From Halomonas beimenensis (lineage in GTDB: Bacteria; Pseudomonadota; Gammaproteobacteria; Pseudomonadales; Halomonadaceae), in NCBI RefSeq assembly GCF_002549795.1, contig NZ_CP021435.1, positions 2,728,001-2,792,000 of the forward strand: a stretch of 64,000 nt of DNA, in the 5' to 3' direction. A program made the translations under genes and the position numbers. A model generated the notes under the pieces. It had not been told where the DNA came from. It made no database searches and worked only from the letters and a program-made list of their open reading frames with translations. Numbering within the stretch: position 1 is the first letter of the stretch; each line of letters starts with the position of its first letter. This document shows, in pieces, positions 35,601-43,855 of the stretch.

Positions 35601-37184
35601 ATCGATCCGTCGCAACGGTGCCAAGGGTCGGCCCCGGAGATCTCCGGCGTATCCCCCGGTAGCCGGGCGCACGATATCATCCCCCAAGCCGCTTCCGTGC
35701 CCTCGTCGTCGATCAACATTCAAAGCGCGCCCCCGGCACCGGCTCCTTCCGGGCTCTCCGGTATGCTCAATGCCTTGGCGACCGGAGGCATCTTCCGCGA
35801 TATGTCGCTCGGCAGCGAGACCGTGAATGCCGCTCGGCAACTGGCGAGCCGGGCGATGCAGGAATCGGGTGAAGCCCAACGTTCCAGCTTGCAGGCGCTG
35901 ACCAGCCTGCTGAGTCAGGCCGAACAGCAGGCGGATTCGGATGCGCGGAACGCGTCTTCGACGAATCAGGCCGAGACCAGCCGGGCCGCTCAGCAGAGAA
36001 TGGCGCATGCCAGGCAGGTCGCGGAAGAACACGCCAACCAGGCCCACCGACAATCGGATCCGGTGCAAAACCGCGATCATCAGCAGAACCTCGATGACGC
36101 GCGGTCCAGGGGCGCCCTCAGTGAAGAGCAGTATCAACGCAGCTCGGCTCGCCTGCACAATGCCGAGGAACCGTTGCAGCCGGGTCGTGATTTCCCCTCG
36201 GTGAAAGAGCTCAACGTCGAAGTCGGGGAAGAGTGGGCCCGCGGAAAGATCCTGCTGGCCGATTTCGGCGTTGGCTCCAGTGACTTGACGCCAGCGCACA
36301 AGGAGTACCTGAAGAATCAATTGGTGCCCAATCTTGGCGATGAAGGACGGTTCCGGCTGATCGAGGGACACACCAGCGAGACCGGCAGTACCAGCAGCAA
36401 CCAGACATTGTCCGAGCAGCGAGCCCAGTCGGTACGCGACTACCTGATCGATACGCTCGGCATCCCGAATCACCGCATCCTCAACGTGACCGGCGTCGGC
36501 GAAACCGAGCCGATCGATGCCGAAGGCCCGTTGGAGGATCCCGCTGAGCGCAGTGTCGTTGTGGCGTATGAAGCCATTACCCCGGTCCCCGTGATCAAAC
36601 GCCCGGAGGTGCCGGTGCGAGATCCCGGCGGGAAGAAATTCACCAACTGGCAGCTGCGCCTTCAATTCCAGCACGATGATTCGCTCGAGAAGATCTTCGG
36701 CATGTCGCCGATGGATATCCCCAAGGAGCTGTTGAAGGCCAAATCGATCAAGTTCGAGTTGCGTAATCGAACACAAGGCGATGCCCAGACGGTGACAGGT
36801 CAGATCGTATACCGGGGGCTTAGCTTCGGTATCTGGCTGAACCCGGCGCCGAGCGACAGCACCAGTTGGACGCCATGGATCGACTTCACCAGTGAGACTC
36901 CGATGAGCGCCATGGAATGGCACGGCACGATGGGCGATCTCCAGATCGGCACAGGGTCCCTGGGGGATTTCACGTCCGGGGTACAGGCTATCGTGCTAAG
37001 GCTGTCGCCTATGGCTAATGAAATCCAGACACAGGCCAGGCTGACCAGTGACGACAAGGCGATCGGTGTGCAGGCCAGCACATCGTTGCTGACCCCGCTA
37101 CCGGCACAAATGTGGCTCACCGATCCCAAACCGGAAATGAAGCCGAAAGCGCAGGATTGGGGTTGGGAATGGAGCCCGTTCTGA
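32610..37184 (+). CDS. Giant 1524-residue protein with OmpA-like domain, function unknown
   Basis: An uninterrupted 1524-residue frame with codon use less GC-rich than its neighbours. Order seen: a short polar N-terminus; an Ig-like region (about 56-140, KVRLRVQDGSGKPQPGAQMRLRV); a charged segment (about 295-335, WSREDRARRRDRATARESLQ); a Gly/Ser-rich linker (about 340-385); a long central alpha/beta region; a Gln/Ala-rich probable coiled coil (about 1080-1190); an OmpA/MotB-like domain (about 1203-1322) with NQTLSEQRAQSVRDYL and LGIPNHRI; and a C-terminal beta-rich domain. The usual mDAP-contacting Asp of GHTD is Ser here (GHTSETG), although the Arg is kept. There is no signal peptide or clear membrane helix. 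I know no function. The single long gene with few partners suggests horizontal gain; a tail-like, surface or effector role is only speculation. Confidence 0.8.
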   Translation: MANDSNSQHDYNNNIDWGAVGPSAFATNGRLALHRHQYEQPFTYRYDDDGHLKPVRAIGKVRLRVQDGSGKPQPGAQMRLRVMKSGETVSERTVTAGPTGYISADLLEEAAEDTRIAVSPTVDGQPRHDGGLVFDVGSGDLSHGSVITVSDEVDRWMPEGRLEGGAFLTPPDPADVANAPELFSPQVIRRNGNCALDFTASVETRQFYFNQIVRVGEPELGEREALAEMAGERRPIAGPIPYDWTTASEKGVHQPSSPTLGRLNVYKQSWTRVGHGLGQLLYSLALAPCEETRIAMIEWSREDRARRRDRATARESLQHDMHRDRAIEEIVEGTVDEVQRGGSSTVQGGGGITGGLAGIAKGVLGSVGFSLGGSAASSSSFSSGHREITANTLQSLMDSVEQRSTRVRSQRSMVVTQSQQAETEDIRTRIVRNHNRNHAMTVEYFQVLEHYNVQTELVDQLDVLMIPYEVPTALWDDIPSFSSFDPLGAMRTLRLRLSDSGTEVVSRMTGAHWNLTVYNENQPTNIDRSIFMARAINEAVERGLEALSTPNEISHHAEMIGYDAWVRFTSKVENFLVHEGGFSPHEVNISEDGGVSVRGSWLGTTVDADGTYSDDTIFRQNVQNLVRQVINNSMGGLSWVQSFAQSSLISWLDRYSDRLRELIPSEYQTGLDALYRLVHTPEIYEETRPEITVSRWTVELREPWRAGVSLLVHTTEGGTVTLQQDDSREASAVSVFTSQPVPIASISGIEVMFSPKQAVESEVVGVGETIDNVGDVAREVAEFFGGSDDTPFKERVFEVQKYNLTRLRVTAHTDPSDVLPRQRSVELIDQVGLSETLKGDYPAYAIDSLNPVRPDIIQTRTRRYQDYSALEALAQHIKSNRMAYLRALWLGEDPDRRALRLEPFSHPYDHGDGQVRNVPLLQLIENRAVGVMGNLVAFPLQVQGQRLQADESLSAATYLTLDEMRTQKLISLPTRGVYAETLLSKCNATEVRDVDRMIDPSQRCQGSAPEISGVSPGSRAHDIIPQAASVPSSSINIQSAPPAPAPSGLSGMLNALATGGIFRDMSLGSETVNAARQLASRAMQESGEAQRSSLQALTSLLSQAEQQADSDARNASSTNQAETSRAAQQRMAHARQVAEEHANQAHRQSDPVQNRDHQQNLDDARSRGALSEEQYQRSSARLHNAEEPLQPGRDFPSVKELNVEVGEEWARGKILLADFGVGSSDLTPAHKEYLKNQLVPNLGDEGRFRLIEGHTSETGSTSSNQTLSEQRAQSVRDYLIDTLGIPNHRILNVTGVGETEPIDAEGPLEDPAERSVVVAYEAITPVPVIKRPEVPVRDPGGKKFTNWQLRLQFQHDDSLEKIFGMSPMDIPKELLKAKSIKFELRNRTQGDAQTVTGQIVYRGLSFGIWLNPAPSDSTSWTPWIDFTSETPMSAMEWHGTMGDLQIGTGSLGDFTSGVQAIVLRLSPMANEIQTQARLTSDDKAIGVQASTSLLTPLPAQMWLTDPKPEMKPKAQDWGWEWSPF

Positions 37185-37454
37185 TGATGGCAGGCTGGTT
37201 CCGACAAGCGTGAAGCCGGTCATGGCCCATGGTCGGCCACGCTATACCGTCACAGGCCACGCACCGGGAACATGATTCGCCTCTTTCTTCGAGGTCACCC
37301 AGCAATCACGATGTGCAGGCGCCGCGGTTGCGTCTCACCCACCCCCTACGATACTGAGACGATAGGTTGCGGCAGATGAAGGCCGCGCCGGCCCGCCTCC
37401 GTCCATTGGCCGGAGGCTGCCGCCATCGAATCGTACTCACCAAGGGGCCAGGCG

Positions 37455-39308
37455 ATGAATGACCGAAAGCCGTCCTCCGCGAAGCCCGGCGATCGGGCGA
37501 CTCCTCCCCATGAGACGCCACCCGATGAGCTGGCACAGCGCTATGCCGAGACCCTGGCACGATTATCGACCGGGTCGTCTCGGGCCTGGCAGGGCTGGCT
37601 CGAGCGCCAGGCACGCGGGGACTTCTTCACCCTGCCCGATCCGGCCGTCGCGGCCAAGGCGCTCACCCGCCTGAATCAGCAGTTCCTCCTCCATCCGCAA
37701 CGGGCCCTGGAGCTCCAGCAGCGACTGTGGCAGGACTATGCGGCACTGTGGCAGAACACCGCGCGGCGCCTGCTCGGCGAAGCGCCGTCATCGGAACACG
37801 AGCCCAACCGGCGAGATCGACGCTTCAAGGGGAAAGGCTGGGAGGAAAACCTCTTCTTCGACGCCCTCCGCCAGGCCTACCAACTGACCGCCGAGCAGTG
37901 GCTGGAGGGGGTTCATGAGGTCACCGAGGAACTGGACCGCGACGAGCGGGTGAAGGTCGAGTTCTATGCCCGTCAGTTGATGGACGCCCTCGCCCCCAGC
38001 AACTTCGCCACCACCAACCCGGAGGTGATCGAGGCCACGGTGCGCACCGGCGGAGCCAACCTGCTGCAGGGCCTGGCCAACCTGATGGAGGACCTGGCCC
38101 GGGGCGAGGGATTGTTGCGCATCAAGCAGAGCGATTCGGCCGAGCTGGCGCTGGGCGAGAACCTCGCGGTGACCCCGGGCAAGGTCATCTACCAGAACGA
38201 GCTCATCCAGCTCATCCAGTACGCGCCGACCACCGAGGAGGTCGACCGTCGGCCGCTGCTGATCGTCCCGCCCTGGATCAACAAGTTCTACATCCTGGAC
38301 CTGACCCCGCAGCGCTCCTTCATCCGCTGGGCCGTGGCGCAGGGGATCACCGTCTTCGTGATTTCCTGGGTCAACCCCGACGAACGCTATGCCGAGGTGG
38401 CCTTCGACGACTACCTCACCCAGGGCACCCTCAAGGCCATGGACGTGGTGGCGGAGGTCACCGGCGAGGAGACGCTCAACGCCATCGGCTACTGCATCGG
38501 CGGCACCCTGCTGGCCTGCACCCTGGCGCATCAGGCCGCGCGGGGCGATGAACGGGTGCACAGCGCTACCTTCTTCACCACCCTGCTCGACTTCGGCGAC
38601 GTGGGGCCGCTGGAGGTCTTCATCGACGAGGAGCAGATCCGCTACATGGAGCAGCACATGGCCCAGCGCGGCTACCTGGAAGGCACGCACCTGGCCAACG
38701 CCTTCAACCTGCTGCAGTCCGCCGACCTGATCTGGGGGTTCGTGATCAACAACTACCTGCTCGGTCGCGCTCCCGCGGCCTTCGACCTGCTCTACTGGAA
38801 TTCCGACTCCACCCGCATGCCGCGGCGCATGCAGAGTTTCTACCTGCGCAACATGTACCTGGAGAACCGCCTCGCCGAACCCGGCGGCATTTCCCTGGCG
38901 GGGGAAGCCATCGACCTGAGCCAGGTGCGCATCCCGACGTTCTTCGTGGCGACCGAGAAGGATCACATCGCCCCCTGGCAGTCCAGTTACCGCGGCGCAC
39001 ACCTGCTGGGCAAGCCACCCCGTTTCCTGCTTGGCGGTTCCGGGCATATCGCCGGCGTCATCAACCCGGACGGCTCCTCGAAGTACGGCTACTGGACCTA
39101 TGGGCGCCTGCCGAAGGATCCCGAGCGCTGGCTGGCCTCGGCGACCCACCACCCGGGCTCCTGGTGGCCGGAATGGCGCCACTGGCTCCAGCGCCACGCC
39201 GGCGGCCAGGTGCCGGCCCGGGACCCCGGCAGCCACCGCTTCCCGCCCCTCGAGGAGGCGCCGGGGTCCTATGTCCGGGTGCGGGTCGACGACTCGTTCG
39301 GCGGGTGA
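37455..39308 (+). CDS. phaC: Poly(3-hydroxyalkanoate) synthase, class I
   Basis: A 617-residue PHA synthase that polymerises 3-hydroxyacyl-CoA into storage granules. The lipase-like box GYCIGG carries the catalytic Cys near residue 347; the catalytic Asp is in ATEKDHIAPW near 500 and the His in GGSGHIAGVINP near 530. The N-terminal PhaC_N region (WLEGVHEV, LMDALAPSNFATTNPEV) is intact. Size fits class I enzymes active on short-chain monomers. No phaA, phaB or phasin gene is adjacent. The start is ATG at 37455. The 270-bp gap before it shows no gene I can support. Confidence 0.95.
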   Translation: MNDRKPSSAKPGDRATPPHETPPDELAQRYAETLARLSTGSSRAWQGWLERQARGDFFTLPDPAVAAKALTRLNQQFLLHPQRALELQQRLWQDYAALWQNTARRLLGEAPSSEHEPNRRDRRFKGKGWEENLFFDALRQAYQLTAEQWLEGVHEVTEELDRDERVKVEFYARQLMDALAPSNFATTNPEVIEATVRTGGANLLQGLANLMEDLARGEGLLRIKQSDSAELALGENLAVTPGKVIYQNELIQLIQYAPTTEEVDRRPLLIVPPWINKFYILDLTPQRSFIRWAVAQGITVFVISWVNPDERYAEVAFDDYLTQGTLKAMDVVAEVTGEETLNAIGYCIGGTLLACTLAHQAARGDERVHSATFFTTLLDFGDVGPLEVFIDEEQIRYMEQHMAQRGYLEGTHLANAFNLLQSADLIWGFVINNYLLGRAPAAFDLLYWNSDSTRMPRRMQSFYLRNMYLENRLAEPGGISLAGEAIDLSQVRIPTFFVATEKDHIAPWQSSYRGAHLLGKPPRFLLGGSGHIAGVINPDGSSKYGYWTYGRLPKDPERWLASATHHPGSWWPEWRHWLQRHAGGQVPARDPGSHRFPPLEEAPGSYVRVRVDDSFGG

Positions 39309-39452
39309 AGGGCCCGTGGCGCAGGGCCTCGCCCCCTCGATGGCAGAGGCGGGAGTATCATCCGTCTCTGGGCGCCGCTACCATCATGAGGCGGCGCCAG
39401 CTCGACAGCCGCGTCCCGTCATCATCCGCCATCGACGATCCGGAGCCCGCGC

Positions 39453-40193
39453 ATGTCCCGTGCTATCGAAATCCCCGCCGCCGACGGCACCATCGACGCC
39501 CACATCTTCACGCCCGGGAACGCCGACGGCCCGCTGCCGGCCGTGGTGCTGTTCACCGATATCGGCGGCCTGCGCCCCTGCTATCACCAGAAGGCCCAGC
39601 GGATCGCGGACAACGGCTATGCCGTCTTGATGCCCAACGTCTACTATCGCGACGCGCGCGGCCCCGTCGTCCCCAGGGGCAAGTCCTTCCGCGATCCGGA
39701 CGTGCGACCGACCCTGGTCGTGTATGCCGGCCACCTCCCCCCCGAGGCGCAGTCCCGCGACTTCGCCGCCCTGCTCACGTGCATCGATCGCGAGGCGGAG
39801 TTCGCGGAGGGCAAGGTGGGCGTGGTCGGCTACTGCATGACCGGCGCCTTCGCGCTGCGCATGGCGGCCGAACACCCCGACCGCGTCGCCGCCGCGGCCG
39901 GTTTCCACTCGGCCAATCTCGCCGACGCCACCGACGACAACAGCCCCGTGAAGGTGGTGGGAAACATCGAGGCGCGCGTCTATCTAGGCCATGCCGACCG
40001 GGACGAGCTGCTGCCCCCCGAACAGATCGCCCGCCTGGACGAGGCACTGGCCAGGGCCGGCGTGCACTTCACCACCGAGCTCTATCGGGGCGCGGCCCAC
40101 GGCTTCACGGCCAAGGACTCCCCTTCCTGGGACACGGCCGCCGACGCCCTGCATCACAAGCGACTGGCCATGCTCCTGGAGGAGACGCTGTAA
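39453..40193 (+). CDS. Dienelactone-hydrolase-family protein
   Basis: A 246-residue alpha/beta hydrolase. The nucleophile elbow GVVGYCMTG (near 126-134) has Cys as in dienelactone hydrolases; the acid is probably Asp in YLGHADRDELLP (near 180) and the base His in GAAHGFTAKDSPSW near 212. Family members hydrolyse dienelactones or carboxylic esters. It is 145 bp after phaC on the same strand, so a link to PHA turnover is possible but unproven. Confidence 0.85.
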   Translation: MSRAIEIPAADGTIDAHIFTPGNADGPLPAVVLFTDIGGLRPCYHQKAQRIADNGYAVLMPNVYYRDARGPVVPRGKSFRDPDVRPTLVVYAGHLPPEAQSRDFAALLTCIDREAEFAEGKVGVVGYCMTGAFALRMAAEHPDRVAAAAGFHSANLADATDDNSPVKVVGNIEARVYLGHADRDELLPPEQIARLDEALARAGVHFTTELYRGAAHGFTAKDSPSWDTAADALHHKRLAMLLEETL

Positions 40194-40361
40194 CGCGCCC
40201 CAGGTTCGGCGTCAGCGGCCCCTTCCGACGGGGCACAGTCAGGGGTGAGGTGAATGGAGCCTTTCCCCGATGGCGATCGATGTCATCTTTCGGCCAGAAG
40301 GAGACGCTGAGAGAATTCTCCTCTAGCGCCCTGCATCACGGCGTCCGACTGCATGCGCTGG

Positions 40362-41150
40362 TCAGGCGGGGAGAGGGTGCTCGAAGATTCGTCCATAGCC
40401 ATCAAGACATTCCTCAACGCCCGCCAAGCGCAGGGCCTGCCAGAAAACGACCTGGTTCGCAGTGAGCACTGGCAATGCCAACGCTTCTTCCAATGCTTCA
40501 ATCACGCCGATTGAGCGCAGGCCGCCCCCACCCAGAAATATCGACTCCGTCGCTCTGGGGGTATGCTTTCGCACCCATTCATAAAGACGTTCAGGTTGCA
40601 CACTCAATGGATCCTTGGCTAAGCCTGTGGCGGAGGCTGCATACATCACCTCGATGCCCGATTTTCTAAAGTAGTCTGCGCCATGCTCGCTCAAGTCGGC
40701 AGGGAACCATGGAGGGTTGACGAGTGCCAGGGTAGTTACGCCGAGCGCACGCAGCGCCTTGACAACGGCCAGGCATGGTATCGCCACAGGTATTTCACCC
40801 GTCATTATCTCCAGTCTGCTTTTGAGCCTTGCATCGCCGTCTGGGCCGAGCAGATAGCTACTACTCGTAAATCCATATGCGATCGCATCCAGAGGCATGG
40901 TAGCAAGCATTTCTGCAGCGGAATCGACATGCGGTGGCTCCGCAAAAGCGCGTACCGCATCCAGGCCGATCAATGGCGGCTCCGGCCCGCTGGTCCATCC
41001 CAAGGGAACTCGCGCGGCATGGACGGATATGCCTTCGGTCGCCAAGGCATGAAACTCGGATTCCGGGACGACGTCGTTGTGAGGTGTGATGAGTCCGATG
41101 CGGGCTCTCGCGCCCCATCCGTCCGAACGAAACGCAGCAGAGTCAGACAT
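40362..41150 (-). CDS. Maleate isomerase/arylmalonate decarboxylase-family protein with atypical active site
   Basis: A 262-residue protein (from ATG 41150; a TTG at 41168 would add six residues) of the Asp/Glu racemase superfamily, maleate cis-trans isomerase branch. Recognisable parts are RIGLITPHNDVVPESEF, AYGFTSSSYLLG, IPVAIPCLAVVKALRALGV and SIFLGGGGLRSIGVIEALEEAL. In characterised enzymes, catalytic Cys lies in the equivalent of the TSSS and GGGG loops; here they are Phe/Thr and Gly. So it either uses other residues or has another reaction. Surrounding DNA is less GC-rich. It is isolated, with no operon partner. Confidence 0.7.
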   Translation of the reverse strand: MSDSAAFRSDGWGARARIGLITPHNDVVPESEFHALATEGISVHAARVPLGWTSGPEPPLIGLDAVRAFAEPPHVDSAAEMLATMPLDAIAYGFTSSSYLLGPDGDARLKSRLEIMTGEIPVAIPCLAVVKALRALGVTTLALVNPPWFPADLSEHGADYFRKSGIEVMYAASATGLAKDPLSVQPERLYEWVRKHTPRATESIFLGGGGLRSIGVIEALEEALALPVLTANQVVFWQALRLAGVEECLDGYGRIFEHPLPA

Positions 41151-41230
41151 GCTTCTATACTCGCCCAATCGATATCATGGCACTAACTCGCTTGCTGACT
41201 TGAGCGAGCCGGCCTGTTCAACAATGTCGA

Positions 41231-41557
41231 CTAGCGCATCATCCATGCCCCACCTTGTGGAATCCTGAAAAACCAGGAACATTCGGCATGTGAACCTTTG
41301 ATCATCGGGCCGTATGCATGATACGGACGAGCGCGCTTACGGCCTTTTCCGGCATGACCCCCATGAGTCGTCAGCCGCCGTTCCTGGATCATTGATGGCT
41401 CATCCTCCCGGAAGACACACCAGGCCATGATGAAGCGGATCCGCTCGCTGTCGCCAGACTCCCGGCGCAGGGGGAGGGCCAGGTCCTGCTCCTGCTTGGG
41501 GCCGGGGAAGCCGCGCTCGTCGGTGTCGGCACAGGCGGTTTTTTCCTTGAGTATCAT
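41231..41557 (-). CDS. Hypothetical small protein or gene remnant
   Basis: A 108-codon frame. The first two thirds have codon use typical of this genome (mostly GAC, GAG, CTG, ATC), for example around ERGFPGPKQEQD and SERIRFIMAWCVFRED. The last third becomes basic and irregular. No family is recognised and the ribosome site is weak. It may be a real small gene or the 5' remnant of a decayed one. The rest of 41151-41683 holds nothing else I can support. Confidence 0.3.
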   Translation of the reverse strand: MILKEKTACADTDERGFPGPKQEQDLALPLRRESGDSERIRFIMAWCVFREDEPSMIQERRLTTHGGHAGKGRKRARPYHAYGPMIKGSHAECSWFFRIPQGGAWMMR

Positions 41558-41683
41558 CCCTGTGCCCCCGGCATCGGGCCGACGTCTTCGGCCGGTTCCC
41601 TGTCACCCGTACGACATCGCCACGCTCCCCGTCGATACGACCATTGCCCCGCCAAGATGCGCATGACGGGAGAGCGACGTGCC

Positions 41684-42049
41684 TCAAAAGAAGCGAGTAC
41701 GCAGGTAGTCGATGATCGCCTCGGACTCGTAGAGCCAGCGCTCGCCGCCTTCCGCCTCGCGGATGCGCAGGCAGGGCGTCTGGAACTTGCCCCCTTCCTG
41801 CTCCAGGGTTCGACGATGATCGGGGTCGAGCCGCACGTCGCGCTCCTCGATGTCGAGCCCCAGCCGGGTGATTTCCCGCTTCACCTTGAGGCCATAGGGG
41901 CAACGCCAGGCCAGGTAGAGCGCCAGGTCCTCGCACTCCTGGTCCACCTCGGCCTGCTCCTCCGCGCTTCGGTGCACCTCCTGGGAGGTGCCGAGCCGCT
42001 CGGCCACCCACACCACCGGCGCCAGCAGGCGCTTCCACCATGGTCGCAT
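41684..42049 (-). CDS. Glutathione S-transferase N-terminal/glutaredoxin-like protein
   Basis: A 121-residue thioredoxin-fold protein. After a basic N-terminal helix (MRPWWKRLLAPVVWVAERL, possible membrane association) comes a domain with LYLAWRCPYGLKVKREI, in which CPYG (about residues 50-53) is a redox-like motif, then the cis-Pro region KFQTPCLRI and YESEAIIDYLRTRFF, which matches the glutathione-binding ES motif of GST N-domains. It lacks the GST C-domain. A glutathione-dependent redox role is inferred. Confidence 0.78.
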   Translation of the reverse strand: MRPWWKRLLAPVVWVAERLGTSQEVHRSAEEQAEVDQECEDLALYLAWRCPYGLKVKREITRLGLDIEERDVRLDPDHRRTLEQEGGKFQTPCLRIREAEGGERWLYESEAIIDYLRTRFF

Positions 42050-42321
42050 CGGCGAATTCTCCTTGCCTCATCAAGAAATGGCGCTGGCCGCCGATGCCTT
42101 TGGGGAGCCCCCGAGGAATCGTGGCGTTCGCCTCGCCGGTCGTCGGCGGCCCCGACGCAGCCCGGGCGTCCGACCGAGGGAGACTCGGGCAGGCGAGTCC
42201 GCGGCGTCGCGACGCCCCTCGGCATTCTTCCTAAGCTAGCACAGCCCCCGGCCGGACTTGCCAAGCCCCGCGACCGGGGAGAACATGGCCGGCGCCACGA
42301 CACCCACCCAAGAGTCAGGGA

Positions 42322-43434
42322 ATGACCTCCGCCCGCTTCTCCACCTTCGAACTGCTGCTCCTCCAGAGCCGGGACCAGGCCGACACCGCCGCCCTGCTGC
42401 TGCTGGCCTGGGTCCTGACCCACCGGGGCCCGGTCGGGGAGGCGGAACGCGCCCACCTGGTCGCCCTGACCGGCGCCTTTCGACACGGCCACGACCTCGC
42501 CCCCATCCTCGAGATCGCCGCCAACCAGGACCTGAGCGCCATCCAGCTCGCCGCCGAGGTGCTGCAGAAGGAGCTCCACGGCGAGTCGGCCCGGGCCTTC
42601 CTGCGCCTGGCCATCGCCCTGGCCAGCGACACGGGCGAGCCGACGCTGGCCAACCATCACGTGCTGCGCTTCCTGGCCGACCTGCTCGGCGTGGCCCCCG
42701 AGGAGTTCGCCACCCTCTATGCCTCCCAGGCGGGCCGCCCCCTGGCGGCGCCGGCCGACCCCAGCCGACGCGACTACTGGCGGGCGCGGGAGGGCCGATC
42801 CCAGGAGGAGCGGCACGAGGCGAGCGCGGGCCGGCAACGAGCCGACCAGGCGCGGGACGAGGCCGCCGAGGCGGCCGAACGGCGCCGGGCCGAACAGGCC
42901 GAGGCCCGCCGACAGGCCCGCGAGGCCAGGGAGGAGGCGAAGCGCCAGCGCGAGGCGCAACGCCAGGAGGAGAAGGCGCGCCGCCGCGCCGAACGCGAGG
43001 CCGCTCGGCAACACAGGCAGGCTCGACGCGAGGCGGAGAAGCGTCGCCGCCAGGCCGAGCGCGAGGCCGCCCGTCGTGACAGGCAGAAGGCCGAGGAGCG
43101 CCGCCGCCAGCGGCATCGCGCCGAACGGGAACGCCAATCGCAACGGCAGGAGGAAAGGCGCCAGGGGGAGCAGCACAAGGAACGGCATTCCCGACGGGAG
43201 GACACCGGCCGCCACGCCGGTCCGCCGCCGGATGCCAGGGTACGCGGCGCCCTGGCCGTGCTCGGGCTCGAACCCGGCGCCAGTCGCGGCGAGATCCGCA
43301 AGGCCTATCGTCGGCTGGCCCAGGCCCATCATCCGGATCGGTTCTACCACGAGGGCGAGGCCATCGTGGCCAGCGCCTCGCGACGCTTCCAGCGGATCCG
43401 CCGGGCCTATGACTTCCTGATGAAGGTAAGCTGA
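42322..43434 (+). CDS. TerB-like / coiled-coil / J-domain protein
   Basis: A 370-residue cochaperone-like protein. The N-terminal helical part (about 15-135) resembles a TerB/DjlA-type domain. A very long Arg/Glu/Ala/Gln-rich helix (about 145-300, repeats such as EAERRRAEQAEARRQAREA) should form an extended coiled coil. The C-terminal J-domain (about 308-370) has the HPD motif in AQAHHPDRFYHEGE, required to stimulate DnaK ATPase. The order is reversed relative to DnaJ (J-domain last), as in DjlA. The next gene starts 1 bp later. The 272-bp gap before it shows no gene. Confidence 0.75.
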   Translation: MTSARFSTFELLLLQSRDQADTAALLLLAWVLTHRGPVGEAERAHLVALTGAFRHGHDLAPILEIAANQDLSAIQLAAEVLQKELHGESARAFLRLAIALASDTGEPTLANHHVLRFLADLLGVAPEEFATLYASQAGRPLAAPADPSRRDYWRAREGRSQEERHEASAGRQRADQARDEAAEAAERRRAEQAEARRQAREAREEAKRQREAQRQEEKARRRAEREAARQHRQARREAEKRRRQAEREAARRDRQKAEERRRQRHRAERERQSQRQEERRQGEQHKERHSRREDTGRHAGPPPDARVRGALAVLGLEPGASRGEIRKAYRRLAQAHHPDRFYHEGEAIVASASRRFQRIRRAYDFLMKVS

Positions 43435-43435
43435 G

Positions 43436-43849
43436 ATGCGAGACCTCTACCAGCGACTGCGCCTCGACCCGGAGGCCGACGACGCCGAGATCGCCGCCGC
43501 CATCGAGGCCTGCGAACACACCGCGCTCAAGGCCGACGCCGCCGCCGTGCTCCAGGCCGAGTGGCGGCGCGCCGAGTACGATGCCCTCCACGACACCCTC
43601 TCCGACATCGGCCGGCTCCGCGCCCGCCTGGGCCTGACCCATGCCCCCTACTGGCGGGTGGGGCCGGCCGACGACTTCTCGCTGCCGCCCGGCCCGCCGG
43701 GGTCGCGCTTCGAGGAGTGGATGCAGCGCCTCAACCACGCCGCCCGGCTGCACAACCGCTGGCGGCGCCTGCGCGGCCCCTGGCTGCTGGCCGCCCTGTG
43801 GCTGGCGACCCTGGGCGGCGGCGTCGCCCTGGGCTACTACCTGCTGTAG
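43436..43849 (+). CDS. Membrane-anchored J-like protein lacking HPD
   Basis: A 137-residue protein coupled to the preceding J-domain gene. The N-terminus (MRDLYQRLRLDPEADDAEIAAAIEAC ... EWRRAEYDALHD) has the helix I, II and IV pattern of a J-domain but the HPD loop is missing. Residues about 115-136 (WLLAALWLATLGGGVALGYYLL) form a C-terminal membrane helix. It may anchor or regulate the partner cochaperone; this is inference from pairing. Confidence 0.65.
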   Translation: MRDLYQRLRLDPEADDAEIAAAIEACEHTALKADAAAVLQAEWRRAEYDALHDTLSDIGRLRARLGLTHAPYWRVGPADDFSLPPGPPGSRFEEWMQRLNHAARLHNRWRRLRGPWLLAALWLATLGGGVALGYYLL

Positions 43850-43855
43850 CGTCCG

